Source: Deltaproteobacteria bacterium (GTDB lineage Bacteria; Desulfobacterota; GWC2-55-46). Taken from it: a stretch of 64,000 bases of DNA. The notes beneath the pieces were generated by a model, which saw only the letters and a list, made by a program, of their open reading frames with translations, made no database searches and had not been told where the DNA came from. The position numbers and the translations under genes are program-made. The DNA lies in the NCBI GenBank assembly GCA_016182655.1, contig JACPGB010000008.1, positions 79,962-143,961 on the forward strand, written 5' to 3'. Below, piece after piece: positions 23,813 through 31,389 of this stretch; the stretch's first letter is position 1, and every line of letters starts with the position of its first letter.

Positions 23813-23828
23813 GCATTTTGGAAGGCTT

Positions 23829-23933
23829 GTGGTTTGGGTTGTGTCCTTGAACACAACAATCCATCGTGCGGCTGTACTCAAGCTTTGAATGGATTCTCTT
23901 GCGTAAAGTTGGGTTACGCTACGCTAACTCAAC
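23829..23933. repeat. Dispersed repeat, copy 2 (GTTGGGTTACGC palindrome type)
   Basis: About 105 bp, starting GGTTTGGGTTGTGTCCTTGA. It shares ATTCTCTTGCRTAAAGTTGG and the terminal palindrome (23908-23933) with the copy at 17627-17734. Confidence 0.65.
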
Positions 23934-23952
23934 GAACCGCGCGTATCAGCGC

Positions 23953-24330
23953 TTATATTCTGCTTTCAAGGGCCGCGATCTCGTTTTCCAATCTTTGTAT
24001 CTTCTCGCGCAGGTCCGTCCTGGGGTCGCTGCTGATTGTCACTATCGCCTTTTCCCCTGTGGTGGGACAAACGGGGGCATCGGCTCTCATCTGCTCGTCA
24101 GCGGCGTCTATTTTGATTATCGCGTCCTCATACGCCCGCAGCTCCTCTTTCTTATAGTGAAGCTCCTGCTGAATATCGGCGGAACTGGCCCGAGACATCC
24201 TTATTGACGCGCCTTTCTCGACAACAAAGCTCTTTATGCCGTACAGGGCGGAATCCTGCCGGACAGGCAGGAAATACAAGGCGACAACCGCGCCGGTCAA
24301 AAGAACCGCACCGTAAAAGATTTTTCTCAT
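23953..24330 (-). CDS. Small membrane-anchored coiled-coil protein
   Basis: A 125-residue protein with one N-terminal membrane segment (about 5-21) that may be a signal anchor. Two helical, coiled-coil-like parts follow (about 50-75, QELHYKKEELRAYEDAIIKI, and the last 20 residues, LREKIQRLENEIAALESRI). A single CPTTGE segment lies between them. No family recognised. Last gene before the first hairpin/tRNA-like unit at 24455. Confidence 0.55.
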   Translation of the reverse strand: MRKIFYGAVLLTGAVVALYFLPVRQDSALYGIKSFVVEKGASIRMSRASSADIQQELHYKKEELRAYEDAIIKIDAADEQMRADAPVCPTTGEKAIVTISSDPRTDLREKIQRLENEIAALESRI

Positions 24331-24454
24331 CAGATCACCCCTCGGTTAAATCCTACATTCATCACCTTTTCATATCGCCCGTGACCCTAAAAACTGTACC
24401 TGTACACTCGTACAGTCCATCCCTCAACGAAAAAAAACTGCGCCATGAAATGCA

Positions 24455-24531
24455 AAAAGGGTTACGGGAAACCCGTAACCCTTTTATATCTCGGCGGGTC
24501 GCGCCGGGATAGGACCGGCGGCCAGCCGGTT
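24455..24531 (-). repeat. Hairpin/tRNA-3'-end unit, copy c (decayed)
   Basis: Hairpin AAAGGGTTACGGG / CCCGTAACCCTTT at 24455-24484, then at 24490-24531 a stretch that aligns with the 3' half of tRNA-Lys at roughly three of four positions (CGGCGGGTCGCGCCGGGAT against TGGTGGGCCGCGCTGGGAT). About 90 bp to the left also resemble the left flank of copy f, including a CATATCGCCCG block. It lies directly behind the SPFH gene stop. Confidence 0.6.
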
Positions 24532-24533
24532 TA

Positions 24534-25475
24534 TTATCCCTTGGCCTTCGGTTCCACATGTTTTACGACGCTCATGGCCGTTGCGATGATGGAGGACATG
24601 TCTCCAAAATTGGAAGGCAGTATCAGCGTGTTTGTCGCCTTGGCGAGATGTCCGAATTGCTCTACCGTTTTTTCCGCAACGCGTAACTGAACCGCTTCCA
24701 TCCCGCCGTTGGCCGTGATTGCTTCAGCTACTTTTTTAAGCCCCTCCGCTGTAGCTGTCGCAATCTCGGTAATTGCCCTGGCCTGCCCTTCCGCTTCGTT
24801 GATCTGCTTGATCTTATAAGCCTCGGATTCCAGCTCAACCTTCTTTTTTTGCCCTTCCGCGACGTTTATCGCGGAAAGCCTTGCGCCTTCCGACTCCAGG
24901 ACGATGGCCCTTTTTTCTCTTTCAGCCTGCATCTGTTTTTCCATCGCAACCAGGACGGATTTGGGCGGCACAATATTTTTTATCTCATACCGCAATACCT
25001 TAACGCCCCATAATTTGGCGGCCTCATCGATTGAACCGACAATCGATGCGTTTATGGTCGTCCTTTCCTCAAATGTCTTGTCGAGGTCTATTTTACCCAT
25101 TTCGCTCCGCATCGTCGTCTGGGCAAGCTGGGTTATGGCGAAGAAGTAGTTTTGGATCCCATACGAAGCCATCTTTGCGTCTATTACCTGAATGAATACG
25201 ACGCCGTCGACCCCCACCTGAACGTTATCCTTGGTGATACAGACCTGCTCCGGGATATCAATAGCCTGTTCCTTCAAGCTGTGCTGATAAGCGACTCTGT
25301 CGACAAAGGGGATTATGTAGCTGATGCCGGCATGCAATGTGGCATAATATTTACCCAGGCGCTCAATGACATACGCGCTTTGCTGCGGCACGATCCTGAC
25401 GCCTTTAAAAATTACGATGACCACGACAATAACAAAACCGATCAACACATATTCCATCCATTCCTCCACTGACAT
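24534..25475 (-). CDS. SPFH/Band 7 (paraslipin, QmcA-like) membrane protein
   Basis: A 313-residue protein. One membrane helix is at about 8-24, then the SPFH domain (VRIVPQQSAYVIERLGKYYATLHAGISYIIPFVDRV ...), and a long helical tail with Ala/Glu-rich coiled coil (about 180-260, EKQMQAEREKRAIVLESEGAR). This is the slipin/QmcA layout. Its start lies 2 nt from the end of an NfeD-type gene; SPFH and NfeD proteins form a well-known pair that builds membrane scaffolds and takes part in membrane quality control. The gene pair is bounded by hairpin copies c and d. Confidence 0.9.
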   Translation of the reverse strand: MSVEEWMEYVLIGFVIVVVIVIFKGVRIVPQQSAYVIERLGKYYATLHAGISYIIPFVDRVAYQHSLKEQAIDIPEQVCITKDNVQVGVDGVVFIQVIDAKMASYGIQNYFFAITQLAQTTMRSEMGKIDLDKTFEERTTINASIVGSIDEAAKLWGVKVLRYEIKNIVPPKSVLVAMEKQMQAEREKRAIVLESEGARLSAINVAEGQKKKVELESEAYKIKQINEAEGQARAITEIATATAEGLKKVAEAITANGGMEAVQLRVAEKTVEQFGHLAKATNTLILPSNFGDMSSIIATAMSVVKHVEPKAKG

Positions 25476-25476
25476 G

Positions 25477-25929
25477 CTACGATATTTTTCTTACCTTGAC
25501 CCTTATGCCTTCCGTACCGATTATCTCCGCCATACTGCCTGAGGGGATCGCTTCATTTGAATCGCTAAACGCAATCCATTCAGACCCTCTATAGGAAACG
25601 GCGCCTTCGCCGTTAACCGATATCGCCCTGGTAACCTTTACTTTTTGTCCGATGAATTCCTGTGATATGTCAGACTTCCTGAAAAACTGCTTTTTTGCGA
25701 AGGTCCTCAAAATCAGCAGCATGCCTAAAGAAGAGATCGAAAAAACCAACAGTTGGCTTGTAAAATCAGGAGTGATCCCAAGCCAGGTCAAAAACGCGGT
25801 CAAAAGAGACCCTAAACCGAAGAAAACCAGTACAAATGCCATCGTCATCAATTCGGCGACGATCAAGACAATGCCGAGGATAGCCCATACGGTGCTGTAC
25901 GATAAAACGCCGATTGACAGAATATCCAT
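25477..25929 (-). CDS. NfeD-like membrane protein
   Basis: A 150-residue protein with three to four membrane helices in the first 75 residues, and a soluble OB-fold domain at about 88-150 (FIGQKVKVTRAISVNGEGAVSYRGSEWIAFSDSNEAIPSGSMAEII...VKVRKI). This is the short NfeD1b-type architecture without the ClpP-like protease. Co-transcribed with the SPFH gene. The family pair (YbbK/QmcA with YbbJ) is implicated in membrane microdomain organisation. Confidence 0.88.
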   Translation of the reverse strand: MDILSIGVLSYSTVWAILGIVLIVAELMTMAFVLVFFGLGSLLTAFLTWLGITPDFTSQLLVFSISSLGMLLILRTFAKKQFFRKSDISQEFIGQKVKVTRAISVNGEGAVSYRGSEWIAFSDSNEAIPSGSMAEIIGTEGIRVKVRKIS

Positions 25930-26145
25930 TGGTATATTCTCCCAGAAATCTTCTTTGTTTTAAACTTATTTATTACGAAAGGGGCGCCAGTCAGATTTAA
26001 AATACTATCATAGGCCGGAAGCTTATAGTAGCTCAATTCTCTTATCTTCCGAAAGCCCTGGAGTGGCATGAATGACAATAGCCAGCCTCCCTGCTGACTT
26101 TTTGAGCCGCAAATCTACCGGACAAAAACCGGACCCTGAAATGTA

Positions 26146-26188
26146 AAAAGGCTACGGATAATCCGTAACCCCTTTGATTTTCTTGGTG
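26146..26188 (-). repeat. Hairpin/tRNA-3'-end unit, copy d (mostly decayed)
   Basis: Hairpin AAAGGCTACGGAT / ATCCGTAACCCCTTT at 26146-26175, then TTTTCTTGGTGG, where only the last bases of the tRNA match remain. To its left, ACCGGACAAAAACCGGACCC can be read as TGQKPDPEM. Copy f encodes TGQKRDSEM at the same place, so they share an ancestral coding 3' end. Confidence 0.55.
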
Positions 26189-26214
26189 GCGAGGAATCCC
26201 AACGGCTTTGGCGG

Positions 26215-26239
26215 CTGGGTTACGCTACGCTAACCCAAC
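26215..26239. repeat. GTTGGGTTACGC-type palindrome, copy 3
   Basis: CTGGGTTACGC / GCTAACCCAAC abuts the stop of the acetyltransferase gene. Same family as 17709-17734. Confidence 0.6.
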
Positions 26240-26800
26240 TTACTGGACTTCGATTTTGTAAACAATCTCGTTCAGAGTTGCCCCTGACATGCTTTTCCGA
26301 ACTCTTTCCTCAAGGACAACGCCGCCCAACGATTCCGCAATCTTCCGGCTTGGAATATTGTCGCGGTCGACCGGGTAGATTAAATATGAAAAAAGGAGAT
26401 TTTTCATTGCCCATTCTGCCAGATATCGAACAGCTTCCTTTCCCAATTTCTTTCCATGAGCGCTCTTTTTGATCCATACCCCAAGCTCAGGCACTTGCGG
26501 GTCATTATTTCCGTGAATGGCACATATTCCTAAAAATTCCCCGCTGTCAACTTTTGTTATCGCAAGGACGAGTTCAAGTCCAGCTTTCATGTTTTTCCTG
26601 CATGTATCGACGAACTCATAAGCATGCGCCATATCGCTAAGTGGTTTTGGCATCATATGGCGCGTTATATCTTCGGTAAATTCATGGAAGATGTCTTGAG
26701 CATGTTCTTCAGATACAGGCGATAAGACAATCCTCTCCCCATCGATTCTCGTTGCGAGAAAATCTGCTGGCGCGGCACTCTTAGTTTTAAATGGATTCAT
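26240..26800 (-). CDS. GNAT acetyltransferase, RimJ/RimL type
   Basis: A 186-residue N-acetyltransferase of the Acetyltransf_3 group. Recognisable blocks are RIDGERIVLSPVSEEHAQDIF, ELVLAITKVDSGEFLGICAIHGN, and the acetyl-CoA-binding segment GKKLGKEAVRYLAEWAM, with the typical NIPSRKIAESLGGVVLEERVR ending. Such enzymes acetylate protein N-termini, small amines or antibiotics; the target is not predictable. It is the only gene between hairpin copies d and e, so it behaves as a one-gene cassette. Confidence 0.88.
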   Translation of the reverse strand: MNPFKTKSAAPADFLATRIDGERIVLSPVSEEHAQDIFHEFTEDITRHMMPKPLSDMAHAYEFVDTCRKNMKAGLELVLAITKVDSGEFLGICAIHGNNDPQVPELGVWIKKSAHGKKLGKEAVRYLAEWAMKNLLFSYLIYPVDRDNIPSRKIAESLGGVVLEERVRKSMSGATLNEIVYKIEVQ

Positions 26801-26938
26801 GATTTAAGCTCTCGGGGTGGGGTAATGACATCCCTTCTTTTGTGTATACCATACCCATACTTGTTTACCATACCATATCACCCGACTCCATCACACCCCT
26901 TTACAGCCCCTATTTCCCAACTGGACAGTAAAATGCAA

Positions 26939-26983
26939 AAGGGGCTACAGATTTCTCTGTAACCCCTTGATTTAATTGGTGGC
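26939..26983 (-). repeat. Hairpin/tRNA-3'-end unit, copy e
   Basis: Hairpin AAGGGGCTACAG / CTGTAACCCCTT (loop ATTTCT) at 26939-26968. The first 33 bp are identical to copy f. AATTGGTGGCC follows, then the match to tRNA-Lys stops. Confidence 0.65.
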
Positions 26984-27010
26984 CACGCAAAAAAAATTGG
27001 CGTAGCCCTC

Positions 27011-27502
27011 CTACTCACTATTTCGGCTTCGAATGAAATGATAAGAAGCGTATAAATATTCATTACAGGTTTTGCATTGTGGCGCGGTGAAATACATGTA
27101 GGCAACAAGAAACAGCATTCCAATCCACATATTTATATAAGCGATCACAAACCATAATAGACTTATAGGAAGAAGTATTAATGAAGAAAACCAAGACCAT
27201 GACCTGTCATAAGATTGGTGGGATTTACAAAAAGGGCAGTAAATTATTTTACAATTTCCGCAGTATCGACCCGAAGATAATTTCTTACCACATAAAAGGC
27301 AGCTATTTTCATAACAGCTTTTACAAATGTATTTGCTAGAATTATGGACCGTCACCAGGTAAACACCAAGAAAAAATTGAAATATTAGGGACGGAAGACC
27401 AAATAGCAAACCGAATGGCAAACATGAGATCATCAACATTTGCCCGAGGTCTTCAACTTTTATAATTTTCTGTTCTTTTTGACAGAGTTTGCAGTGTATC
27501 AT
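27011..27502 (-). CDS. Membrane protein with zinc-ribbon motifs
   Basis: A 163-residue protein with five CxxC pairs: CKLC at the start, CKSC, CLLC, CGNC with CPFC, and CKTC near the end. These would bind about two to three zinc ions. Membrane helices lie at about 27-50 and 108-138. Similar small proteins with zinc ribbons and membrane helices are common but poorly understood. Strongly AT-rich compared with the rest of the window, which points to transfer. Paired with the next membrane protein inside the unit bounded by copies e and f. Confidence 0.6.
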   Translation of the reverse strand: MIHCKLCQKEQKIIKVEDLGQMLMISCLPFGLLFGLPSLIFQFFLGVYLVTVHNSSKYICKSCYENSCLLCGKKLSSGRYCGNCKIIYCPFCKSHQSYDRSWSWFSSLILLPISLLWFVIAYINMWIGMLFLVAYMYFTAPQCKTCNEYLYASYHFIRSRNSE

Positions 27503-27544
27503 AACGAACCCGGAATCAAGTATAGATGTTTAAAAGCACCACAA

Positions 27545-28096
27545 TTAACTCAGCAGCAAATTAATAAGCCGCAATTTCGCGTTAGAATAATGAACCAAAA
27601 AAAGGAGTGCTATAAAAAAAAAGGAACTGAAAGCTGCGAATAGTAAAGGTGAATATGAAAGTTTACTTTTTGATGCTCGTATCATATTACGCGTTAGGAA
27701 AGCTGCCAACAAAAAGCTATGAAACGAGCATGATAAAAGCAACAGTAACATTATTGCGAAGTCAGAGAAAGGAGTTATGTCAGAGTAAGACCCAGATATC
27801 TTTGGATTTGCCTGTACCTCAATAATTGAATGGATAAATGAATAAAACAGGGCTGCAAGAATTATTACGAAATACAATTTCAAATTATCTATCCGTTCCT
27901 CTCTGAACTCCTTTAGAAAATAAAGATATAACGGATAACCTGCAATTAGCGTTACAATAAATACGGCAAATCCGATTAGACAGATAATCAGAAAATCGAA
28001 ATATAAGTCATACAGGACTCCTGTATGAGAATAAGCGGGCTGGGGAATGAGACCAACCAGAGCTAAACCTGATATAATCCAACAAGATCTCTTCAT
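27545..28096 (-). CDS. Polytopic membrane protein of unknown function
   Basis: A 183-residue protein. It has a possible signal or first helix (residues 5-23), then helices at about 35-60, 72-93, 108-132 and 145-168. No charged motif or known family is visible. AT-rich, with an AAA-rich upstream region. It precedes the zinc-ribbon membrane gene by 42 nt on the same strand, so the two are probably co-expressed. Confidence 0.55.
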   Translation of the reverse strand: MKRSCWIISGLALVGLIPQPAYSHTGVLYDLYFDFLIICLIGFAVFIVTLIAGYPLYLYFLKEFREERIDNLKLYFVIILAALFYSFIHSIIEVQANPKISGSYSDITPFSDFAIMLLLLLSCSFHSFLLAAFLTRNMIRASKSKLSYSPLLFAAFSSFFFIALLFLVHYSNAKLRLINLLLS

Positions 28097-28234
28097 CTTT
28101 TTTTGTGAGTTTTAAATCTAATCATATATTTTATTTTTCATACACCTTACCATATCGCCCGAAACCCAGTAAACCTGTACTCCCTGACAGCCCCATTCAC
28201 GCCAACTGGACAAAAACGGGACAGTGAAATGCAC

Positions 28235-28310
28235 AAGGGGCTACAGATTTCTCTGTAACCCCTTGATATTCTTGGTGGGCCGCGCTGGGATCGAACCAGC
28301 GACCCGCTGA
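28235..28310 (-). repeat. Attachment-site repeat (attR-like), copy f: hairpin plus tRNA-Lys 3' end
   Basis: 76 bp that match 47098-47173 closely. The hairpin arms are AAGGGGCTAC / GTAACCCCTT, followed by an almost perfect copy of the last 38 nt of tRNA-Lys (28273-28310); only one base differs in that part. The tRNA 5' half is absent, so it is not a functional tRNA. This is the distal end of an element that integrated into the tRNA gene. It is fused to the 3' part of the HEPN gene. Confidence 0.85.
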
Positions 28311-28477
28311 GAAACTTTACTTGACGCCTCTCCGATTATTTCAATATCCTTAACCAGAGCGAGCGTCAATTGGCGATTATTGTCAAGGTCGCTTATTTTC
28401 TTGCCAGATGCAAACAAACGAGCTTCTTTAGCTGCGTCCAGCATATGTTTTAAACGGATTAAATCATCTTTCCGCAT
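28241..28477 (-). pseudogene. Truncated HEPN (DUF86) toxin fused to tRNA 3' end
   Basis: The first 55 residues are a HEPN/DUF86 start (LIRLKHMLDAAKEARLFASG ... NRQLTLALVKDIEIIGEASSKVS). The frame then enters the att repeat and ends RVAGSIPARPTKNIKGLQRN, which is simply translated tRNA sequence. The helices holding the RNase motif Rx4-6H are lost, so the toxin should be inactive. Its start overlaps the MNT gene by 14 nt, as in normal MNT-HEPN toxin-antitoxin pairs. Confidence 0.8.
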
Positions 28478-28772
28478 ATTCTACCAGTGCAGATGAAACA
28501 ATTTCTTCTCTGAAATATTTGCTGAGTTCGTTAGGAGTCCGCAGGTCGACCTTTCTCCCCAGGATTTCTGAAAGCTCAAGCTCCATATGAGAAAGACCGA
28601 TTAACCCTGGACCCATACCAGGAAGGAACTCCACAAGTATATCCACATCACTATCCGGCCCAAAATCACCTCTGAGGACCGAGCCGAAAAAAGATAACTT
28701 TTGAATATGGTTCCTCCGGCAGAACTCCACTACCTTCTCGTGGGGGATATTTATTTGTATTCTGTTATTCAA
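28464..28772 (-). CDS. mntA: MNT-type nucleotidyltransferase antitoxin
   Basis: A 102-residue minimal nucleotidyltransferase. Active-site pattern GSVLRGDFGPDSDVDILVEF (residues 30-49) with G30-S31 and the metal aspartates D42 and D44. In MNT-HEPN pairs the enzyme adds AMP to the HEPN RNase and so silences it. Here the HEPN partner is truncated, leaving the antitoxin as a relic. The C-terminal region with KVDLRTPNELSKYFRE is complete. Confidence 0.85.
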   Translation of the reverse strand: MNNRIQINIPHEKVVEFCRRNHIQKLSFFGSVLRGDFGPDSDVDILVEFLPGMGPGLIGLSHMELELSEILGRKVDLRTPNELSKYFREEIVSSALVEYAER

Positions 28773-28955
28773 TCAGAGATTCCCTGTTATTAAATATCAA
28801 TCGCATCATATACAGATTTTAGAATAAGTCTTCAATTTTAATCAAGCAAATAAAGAAAATCTGAACTGCACCTCTTCAAGGCGATGACAAAATTATAGCA
28901 AAGGCGTCGATATCTGGCAACAAGGCATCAGTCGAACCTGATCATCCAATCTATT

Positions 28956-30191
28956 TCACAATTCAACAAATGGCAAGGCGGTTATTCCAGTCCCCAGCGG
29001 CAGGCGCACATCTCCGGTATGGAGCACATAGCCTGGCGCGACCCTTTCCTTGAAGTCCTCCTGAAATACCTTTATGCACGATGCCATCGCCGGTCGTGGC
29101 GTGGAAGACAGCTTCACCTCTACAGGTATCAACCTTTGTTCAGACTCGATGATTATATCCACCTCTGAGCCGGCTGATGTTCTCCAAAAGTATATCTGCG
29201 GGTCTATACCACGGTGTATAAGCGTCTTGAATATCTCGGAAACCGCCGCGGTCTCAAGAATAGCCCCTCCCATCGGTCCGGATGCCGCATGTTCAGTATC
29301 CCTGAGTCCTGCAAGGTAGCAGAGCGTGCCCACATCGGTAAAATAGACCTTTGGTGTTTTTACGAGCCGTTTCCCGATATTCGCGAAATAGGGCCGAAGC
29401 ACTATTACCTGGTAGGTTGCTTCCAGCACGGACCGCCATGCCTTGACGGTATTTACGGCTATGCCTAAATCCCGCGAGAGGTCTGAGAGGTCAAGGAGTT
29501 GTGCGCTTCGGGCCGCCAGGGCCCGCAGGAAGTTCTGGAATTGGGTCAGGTCTCCTATTTGTCGTAGAGTCCTGAGGTCGCGCTCAAGGTACGTCTGTAT
29601 ATACGCTGAATGCCACAGGGCCGCGTCCCTCCTGGGATGCGCCGTAAGCTCAGGGTAGCTCCCACGAAGGAACCCGCTCCAGATCTTCCTGTGAGATATT
29701 TTCAGTTCCTTGCCTGGTTGTTTAAGCTCCCAGGGGAGGAGCTTCCCGGGGACACCTTCCATCTCGCGCCTTGTAAGGGGTAGGAGCTTGAGCATCGCCG
29801 CCCGTCCAGCAAGGGACTCCGTGACCTGCTCGACAAGCAGAAGGTTCTGTGAGCCGGTTATTAGATACCTGCCATAGGCACCCCTGTCGGCGTCTATCTT
29901 TTCCTTTATATAAGGCAATAGGTCCGGTGCGTACTGTATCTCGTCAAAGATTACCGGCGGCGGATACATTTCAATGAAGCCGCGCGGGTCTTTGTTAGCG
30001 GCGATCCTTACATCAGGCGGTTCGACGGATACATATCTGTGCTTTTCACCAAAAAGGTGTTTTAAAAGGGTAGTTTTCCCTGACTGGCGTGGTCCGGTAA
30101 GCACAACGGCGGGGAATTCCCTGACCGCTTTCCTGAGTAAGGGCTCGATAGTCCTTTTAAGGTATGGGTTCTGAGTGGACATATCTTGCAT
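28956..30191 (-). CDS. AAA ATPase with DUF4143 domain
   Basis: A 411-residue protein of the AAA_14/DUF4143 family. Walker A GPRQSGKT (33-40), Walker B PPPVIFDEIQYAPDLL, sensor YLITGSQNLLL, then a winged-helix-like region (LSDLSRDLGIAVNTVKAWRSVLEATYQVIVL) and a C-terminal PD-(D/E)xK-like part (YFWRTSAGSEVDIIIE ... LIPVEVKLSS) that is typical of the family. Cellular role of these ATPases is poorly known; they are frequent in mobile regions. Start ATG 30191 or 30182. A 9+9 inverted repeat (TTTGCATTT/AAATGCAAA, about 30195-30213) lies just upstream and may be an operator. Confidence 0.88.
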   Translation of the reverse strand: MQDMSTQNPYLKRTIEPLLRKAVREFPAVVLTGPRQSGKTTLLKHLFGEKHRYVSVEPPDVRIAANKDPRGFIEMYPPPVIFDEIQYAPDLLPYIKEKIDADRGAYGRYLITGSQNLLLVEQVTESLAGRAAMLKLLPLTRREMEGVPGKLLPWELKQPGKELKISHRKIWSGFLRGSYPELTAHPRRDAALWHSAYIQTYLERDLRTLRQIGDLTQFQNFLRALAARSAQLLDLSDLSRDLGIAVNTVKAWRSVLEATYQVIVLRPYFANIGKRLVKTPKVYFTDVGTLCYLAGLRDTEHAASGPMGGAILETAAVSEIFKTLIHRGIDPQIYFWRTSAGSEVDIIIESEQRLIPVEVKLSSTPRPAMASCIKVFQEDFKERVAPGYVLHTGDVRLPLGTGITALPFVEL

Positions 30192-30275
30192 ATTTGCATT
30201 TTAAATGCAAAATTGCAAGAGGTTTTATCTCGAAAAAAGCCCTTTCTACACCATCTGATCAACTTCACAACAAAC

Positions 30276-31289
30276 CTAAACCAGAGTATACTTTCCGGTC
30301 TTATGCCCGCCCACTCTTTTTATCAGGTCCTTTTCCAGAAGAGGCTTAATAAGAAAATGCGCCCCTTGTTTCGTCACATCCAATTGAACTTGTATTTCCC
30401 TTATACCGAGCGGCCCAGCCTGTAAGAGATTAAGAAAGCGTTCCTGCTTCGGCGATAAAGCTATATCTCCCTTTTTTTCCGAGATGCGGACAGTCTCGAC
30501 CCTCGACAAAACCCGCTCAAGGGTAAGCTCGACGGCTTCTGCCGAGAATTCGAGCCAGCTGGTAAGGTCTTCGTTCTCTTTTCTTACAATATCGAGCGCG
30601 TTGTAGTATCTTTGCCTGTTCTCAAGGAAAACCTCGTCAACCGAAAAGATGTGGTGAGTATCGAACTTCCTTCTATAAAGCTCCCACAAAGCCAGAAGTC
30701 TGCCAGCCCTGCCGTTACCGTCACCGAAAGGGTGGATATACTCAAACTGATAATGGAGAATGGCGGATGAGAATACCGCTGGCAACGCCTGCCCTCGTCC
30801 GTTCAGCCATTCGAGTAAACCCTCCATGAGACGCCCCGCGTCCCTTGCCTTCGGCGGTACGTGGTCCCCCACATAAACCTGATAATCCCTATATGCGCCG
30901 AGAGGGCCTCTATCCAGCACGTCTTTGCCGATGACTGTGTATATCTTAAAGACGTCTTGCGCTGAAATCGTCTTTTTGTTTCCATGTTCAGAGATGAACT
31001 TGAGCGCGGCAAGGTAATTCGTCACCTCTTTTATATGCTTGGGCCTGGCCTGGGGGATGTCTCCGCCCTCAGCGAGTATCTGGACTTCTTTCAGGGATAG
31101 CGGGTTGCCCTCGATGGCCGTTGAGGAATGCGCCGTACGTGCAAAGGCATCTTTCGCAAGAGTCGGCACCCAAGCCACCGACACGGTCGAAAGCTCAATT
31201 TTCGTCTTCAGCGAGGCGATGCTTTCAAGGAGCCTCAAAAGGTGGGCGGTTACCAAATACTTGGGCTCGTATACAGCTGGTTTATTCAT
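30276..31289 (-). CDS. Fic-domain protein (AMP transferase type)
   Basis: A 337-residue protein. The Fic active site HPFGDGNGRAGR is complete at about 184-195, with the catalytic His and the anion-binding GNGR. An N-terminal inhibitory helix of class II type is visible (SSTAIEGN, about 53-60). The C-terminal part (about 270-337) looks like a winged helix that could bind DNA (QVQLDVTKQGAHFLIKPLLE). Proteins of this layout transfer AMP to target proteins, often controlling themselves. Alone on its strand, divergent from recD2. Confidence 0.9.
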   Translation of the reverse strand: MNKPAVYEPKYLVTAHLLRLLESIASLKTKIELSTVSVAWVPTLAKDAFARTAHSSTAIEGNPLSLKEVQILAEGGDIPQARPKHIKEVTNYLAALKFISEHGNKKTISAQDVFKIYTVIGKDVLDRGPLGAYRDYQVYVGDHVPPKARDAGRLMEGLLEWLNGRGQALPAVFSSAILHYQFEYIHPFGDGNGRAGRLLALWELYRRKFDTHHIFSVDEVFLENRQRYYNALDIVRKENEDLTSWLEFSAEAVELTLERVLSRVETVRISEKKGDIALSPKQERFLNLLQAGPLGIREIQVQLDVTKQGAHFLIKPLLEKDLIKRVGGHKTGKYTLV

Positions 31290-31389
31290 TCCATAAGTAT
31301 AGTATAAGTCAAGTAAAAGGTAAAGTAGGTAATCCAGTCCGGAATTGAAAAATTTACTCCCCTCATGAATATGATACTATCAGTCTCAT

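Noticed and set aside
24490..24531. Functional tRNA at copy c
   Set aside because: Only a 3'-half-like segment is present, the T-loop sequence is changed, and there is no D arm or anticodon arm.
24455..28310. Classical integron with attC sites
   Set aside because: The hairpins lack attC core sequences (GTTRRRY / RYYYAAC), there is no class-type IntI with its extra helix, and the copies carry tRNA sequence instead.
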